A DNA stretch of 15,644 bases from an uncultured Bacteroidaceae bacterium (lineage in GTDB: Bacteria; Bacteroidota; Bacteroidia; Bacteroidales; Bacteroidaceae): assembly GCA_904502235.1 (NCBI GenBank), contig CAJGDP010000036.1, forward strand, positions 1-15,644. The letters are read 5' to 3'. The position numbers and the translations under genes were made by a program. This document shows, in pieces, positions 13,566-15,644 of this stretch (position 1 is the stretch's first letter; each line of letters opens with the position of its first letter). The notes beneath the pieces were generated by a model, which was not told the DNA's origin, did no database searches, and saw nothing but the letters and a program-made list of their open reading frames with translations.

Positions 13566-14831
13566 ATGAAAGAATTTGTTATATCTACGACAAAGAAAGA
13601 GACCGCAATTCTTGTGGGCCTGATAACCTCTACACAGAACGAGCGCAAGACAAACGAGTATCTCGACGAACTTGAATTCCTTGCGCAGACAGCCGGTGCC
13701 GAGGTTGTGAAGCGTTTCACACAACGCATCGACCATCCGCACCCTGTTACATATGTGGGTACGGGTAAACTCACAGAGATTGCCGAATATGTTGAGATGC
13801 TCAAGGATACCGACGACGAAATCGGTATGGTAATATTCGACGATGAGCTCTCGGCAAAACAGATACGAAACATTGAAAAAGAGATAAAGATAAAGATTCT
13901 CGACCGCACATCGCTTATTTTGGATATTTTTGCGATGCGTGCACAGACCGCACATGCCAAGGTACAGGTGGAGCTTGCACAGTACAAATACATGCTTCCA
14001 CGCCTTCAGCGCCTTTGGACTCACCTTGAACGTCAGGGAGGTGGTTCAGGTAGCGGTAGCGGAAAAGGCGGTAGCGTGGGTTTGCGTGGTCCGGGTGAGA
14101 CACAGCTTGAGATGGACCGTCGTATAATCCTCGGACGTATGTCGCTCTTGAAGGAGCAACTTGCGCAGATAGACAAACAGAAATCGATACAGCGCAAGAA
14201 CCGTGGCAGACTCATCCGCGTGGCATTGGTAGGTTATACCAACGTAGGTAAATCGACACTGATGAACCTGCTTGCCAAGAGCGAGGTTTTTGCCGAGAAC
14301 AAACTCTTTGCAACACTCGACACCACTGTACGTAAGGTAATCATCGAAAACCTGCCGTTCCTGCTTTCGGACACTGTAGGATTCATACGCAAGTTGCCTA
14401 CCGACCTTGTGGAGTCGTTCAAATCGACACTCGATGAGGTACGCGAGGCCGACCTGCTCCTGCATGTGGTGGATGTTTCGCACCCCGAATTCGAGGAGCA
14501 GATAGAGGTTGTTGAAAAGACTCTTGCCGACCTTAAGTGTGGCGACAAGCCATTGATGGTAATCTTCAATAAGATTGACGCATTCACATACGTTCAGAAA
14601 GAGGAGGACGACCTAACACCTAAGACAAAGGAGAATATAACCCTTGATGAACTCAAGGAGACATGGATGAACAAGCTCGCCGATAACTGTCTGTTCATCT
14701 CGGCACGCGAGAAGCAGAACATCGAGAACCTTAAGGATATAATCTACAAGAAGGTATGCGAACTTCACGTACAGAAATATCCATATAACGATTTCCTTTA
14801 TCAGACATACGAAGATATAAACGAAGAATAA
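13566..14831 (+). CDS. hflX: GTPase HflX
   Basis: The 421-residue protein has the HflX N-terminal domain (about 1-155), a glycine/serine-rich linker (158-172), the conserved GLRGPGETQLEMDRR (172-186) and coiled helix, then a GTPase domain with G1 GYTNVGKS (223-230), G2 T250, G3 DTVG (269-272), G4 NKID (335-338) and G5 SA (379-380). HflX splits stalled or stress-inactivated 70S ribosomes in other bacteria. The ATG at 13566 (MKEFVIST) is preferred over a TTG one codon earlier. A charged insertion (about 340-365) separates G4 and G5. The fumarase starts 25 nt after the stop. Confidence 0.95.
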   Translation: MKEFVISTTKKETAILVGLITSTQNERKTNEYLDELEFLAQTAGAEVVKRFTQRIDHPHPVTYVGTGKLTEIAEYVEMLKDTDDEIGMVIFDDELSAKQIRNIEKEIKIKILDRTSLILDIFAMRAQTAHAKVQVELAQYKYMLPRLQRLWTHLERQGGGSGSGSGKGGSVGLRGPGETQLEMDRRIILGRMSLLKEQLAQIDKQKSIQRKNRGRLIRVALVGYTNVGKSTLMNLLAKSEVFAENKLFATLDTTVRKVIIENLPFLLSDTVGFIRKLPTDLVESFKSTLDEVREADLLLHVVDVSHPEFEEQIEVVEKTLADLKCGDKPLMVIFNKIDAFTYVQKEEDDLTPKTKENITLDELKETWMNKLADNCLFISAREKQNIENLKDIIYKKVCELHVQKYPYNDFLYQTYEDINEE

Positions 14832-14856
14832 CACTAACAAACTAATATAAAAGACT

Positions 14857-15644
14857 ATGGCAGCAATTCCAGAATTCAAGTATGCCCACATGTTCCAGCA
14901 TGGTAAGGACACAACCGAGTACTACCTATTGACAAAAGAGGGTGTTTCGGTTGGCGAGTTTGAAGGTAAACCTATCCTGAAGGTTACCCCCGAAGCATTG
15001 ACACTATTGTCGCGCACTGCATTCCGCGATGTATCGTTCATGTTGCGTCGCGCTCACAACGAGCAGGTTGCAAAGATTCTTAACGACCCCGAAGCAAGCG
15101 ACAACGACAAATATGTAGCACTCACATTCCTCCGCAATGCCGAGGTAGCATGCAAAGGTCAGCTTCCTCTGTGCCAGGATACAGGTACAGCAATCATCCA
15201 CGGCGAGAAAGGTCAGCAGGTATGGACCGGCTTCTGCGACGAAGAGGCTCTTTCACGTGGAGTATTCGATACATACACACAGGAGAACCTTCGTTACAGC
15301 CAGAATGCTCCGCTCAACATGTACGACGAGGTAAACACAAAGTGCAACCTCCCTGCACAGATCGATATCGAGGCTACTCACGGTGCTGAGTACCACTTCC
15401 TTTGCGTTACAAAGGGCGGTGGATCAGCAAACAAGACTTACCTCTATCAGGAGACAAAGGCTATCCTTAACCCTCAGACTCTCGTTCCGTTCCTCGTAGC
15501 GAAGATGAAGACTCTCGGAACAGCTGCATGTCCTCCATATCACATCGCATTCGTGATCGGCGGTACTTCAGCTGAGAGAAACCTCCTTACAGTGAAGCTC
15601 GCTTCATGCAAGTACTATGACAACCTCCCTACAACAGGTGACGA
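14857..15644 (+). CDS. fumA: Class I fumarate hydratase (FumA/B type), truncated by the window edge
   Basis: An open frame runs from the ATG at 14857 to the right edge without a stop, 262 complete codons; the family is about 545 residues. The N-terminal part shows two of the three [4Fe-4S] ligands, C106 (LPLCQDTGTA) and C225 (LGTAACPPYHIAFVIGGTSAE), close to E. coli FumA C105 and C224; the third would lie off the window. KGGGSANKTYLYQ (186-198) is also conserved. The enzyme hydrates fumarate to malate, or in anaerobes runs in reverse toward fumarate and succinate. It is cytosolic and oxygen-sensitive. Codons such as CTT, CCT, GCT and GGT are more frequent than in its neighbours, suggesting high expression. 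The gap to hflX is 25 nt, too short for a recognisable promoter, so it may be read from within or upstream of hflX. Confidence 0.95.
   Translation, partial: MAAIPEFKYAHMFQHGKDTTEYYLLTKEGVSVGEFEGKPILKVTPEALTLLSRTAFRDVSFMLRRAHNEQVAKILNDPEASDNDKYVALTFLRNAEVACKGQLPLCQDTGTAIIHGEKGQQVWTGFCDEEALSRGVFDTYTQENLRYSQNAPLNMYDEVNTKCNLPAQIDIEATHGAEYHFLCVTKGGGSANKTYLYQETKAILNPQTLVPFLVAKMKTLGTAACPPYHIAFVIGGTSAERNLLTVKLASCKYYDNLPTTGD

Noticed and set aside
13494..14024. 176-codon minus-strand ORF rich in Cys and aromatic residues
   Set aside because: It is the antisense of the hflX N-terminal region; no start signal or homology is apparent.
1..15644. Mobile elements, CRISPR arrays, defence or toxin-antitoxin genes
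   Set aside because: I saw no transposase, integrase outside the two housekeeping Xer proteins, direct-repeat array, or small paired genes; all larger ORFs are accounted for by housekeeping families.

Overview
This 15.6 kb window is ordinary chromosomal backbone from a member of the order Bacteroidales (Bacteroidota). Four things in the sequence point there. Nearly all genes lack a Shine-Dalgarno (SD) sequence. Several upstream regions carry the Bacteroides-type promoter TTTG-N19/20-TAnnTTTG. The gene order rpsU-xerC-hpf-tRNA(Thr)-tRNA(Tyr) is, from memory, the usual Bacteroides arrangement upstream of tuf. The remaining proteins (O-methyltransferase-RbfA-FtsX-like permease set, RsgA with a four-residue Zn site, class I fumarase) are also Bacteroidales-like. 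I see no phage, insertion sequence, CRISPR array, toxin-antitoxin pair or other accessory island.

Layout. Positions 40-2414 run on the minus strand: a DUF2007 gene, then the rpsU-xerC-hpf operon ending in a strong terminator (465-498), then a tRNA-Thr/tRNA-Tyr pair with its own promoter. Positions 2588-4167 run on the plus strand: frr and rsgA (ribosome recycling and 30S maturation), ended by a bidirectional hairpin shared with asd, which is convergent (4227-5234, minus). Positions 5414-7265 are a plus-strand operon: tcdA, lolD and a small exported Spy-like protein, ended by another bidirectional hairpin. Positions 7306-9528 are a minus-strand operon: O-methyltransferase, rbfA and a LolC/LolE-type permease. 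From 9622 to the right edge everything is on the plus strand: xerD, an OmpA-like/TPR lipoprotein, dprA, hflX and a class I fumarase cut by the edge after 262 codons.

How the genes fit together. Much of the window serves ribosome assembly, recycling or hibernation and tRNA (rpsU, hpf, frr, rsgA, rbfA, hflX, tcdA, two tRNAs). A second theme is the cell envelope (lolD, LolE-like permease, Spy-like protein, lipoprotein). Both chromosome-dimer recombinases, xerC and xerD, lie about 8 kb apart. Metabolism is represented by asd and fumarase.

I found no convincing undescribed system. The observations most worth a second look are small and regulatory: a 15-bp stem whose loop holds a potential start codon at the rpsU/xerC junction; a perfect AGGAGG in front of hpf in a genome stretch otherwise almost free of SD sequences, in the same operon as bS21; a possible leaderless 23-codon ORF before frr; and an inverted repeat on the tcdA promoter.
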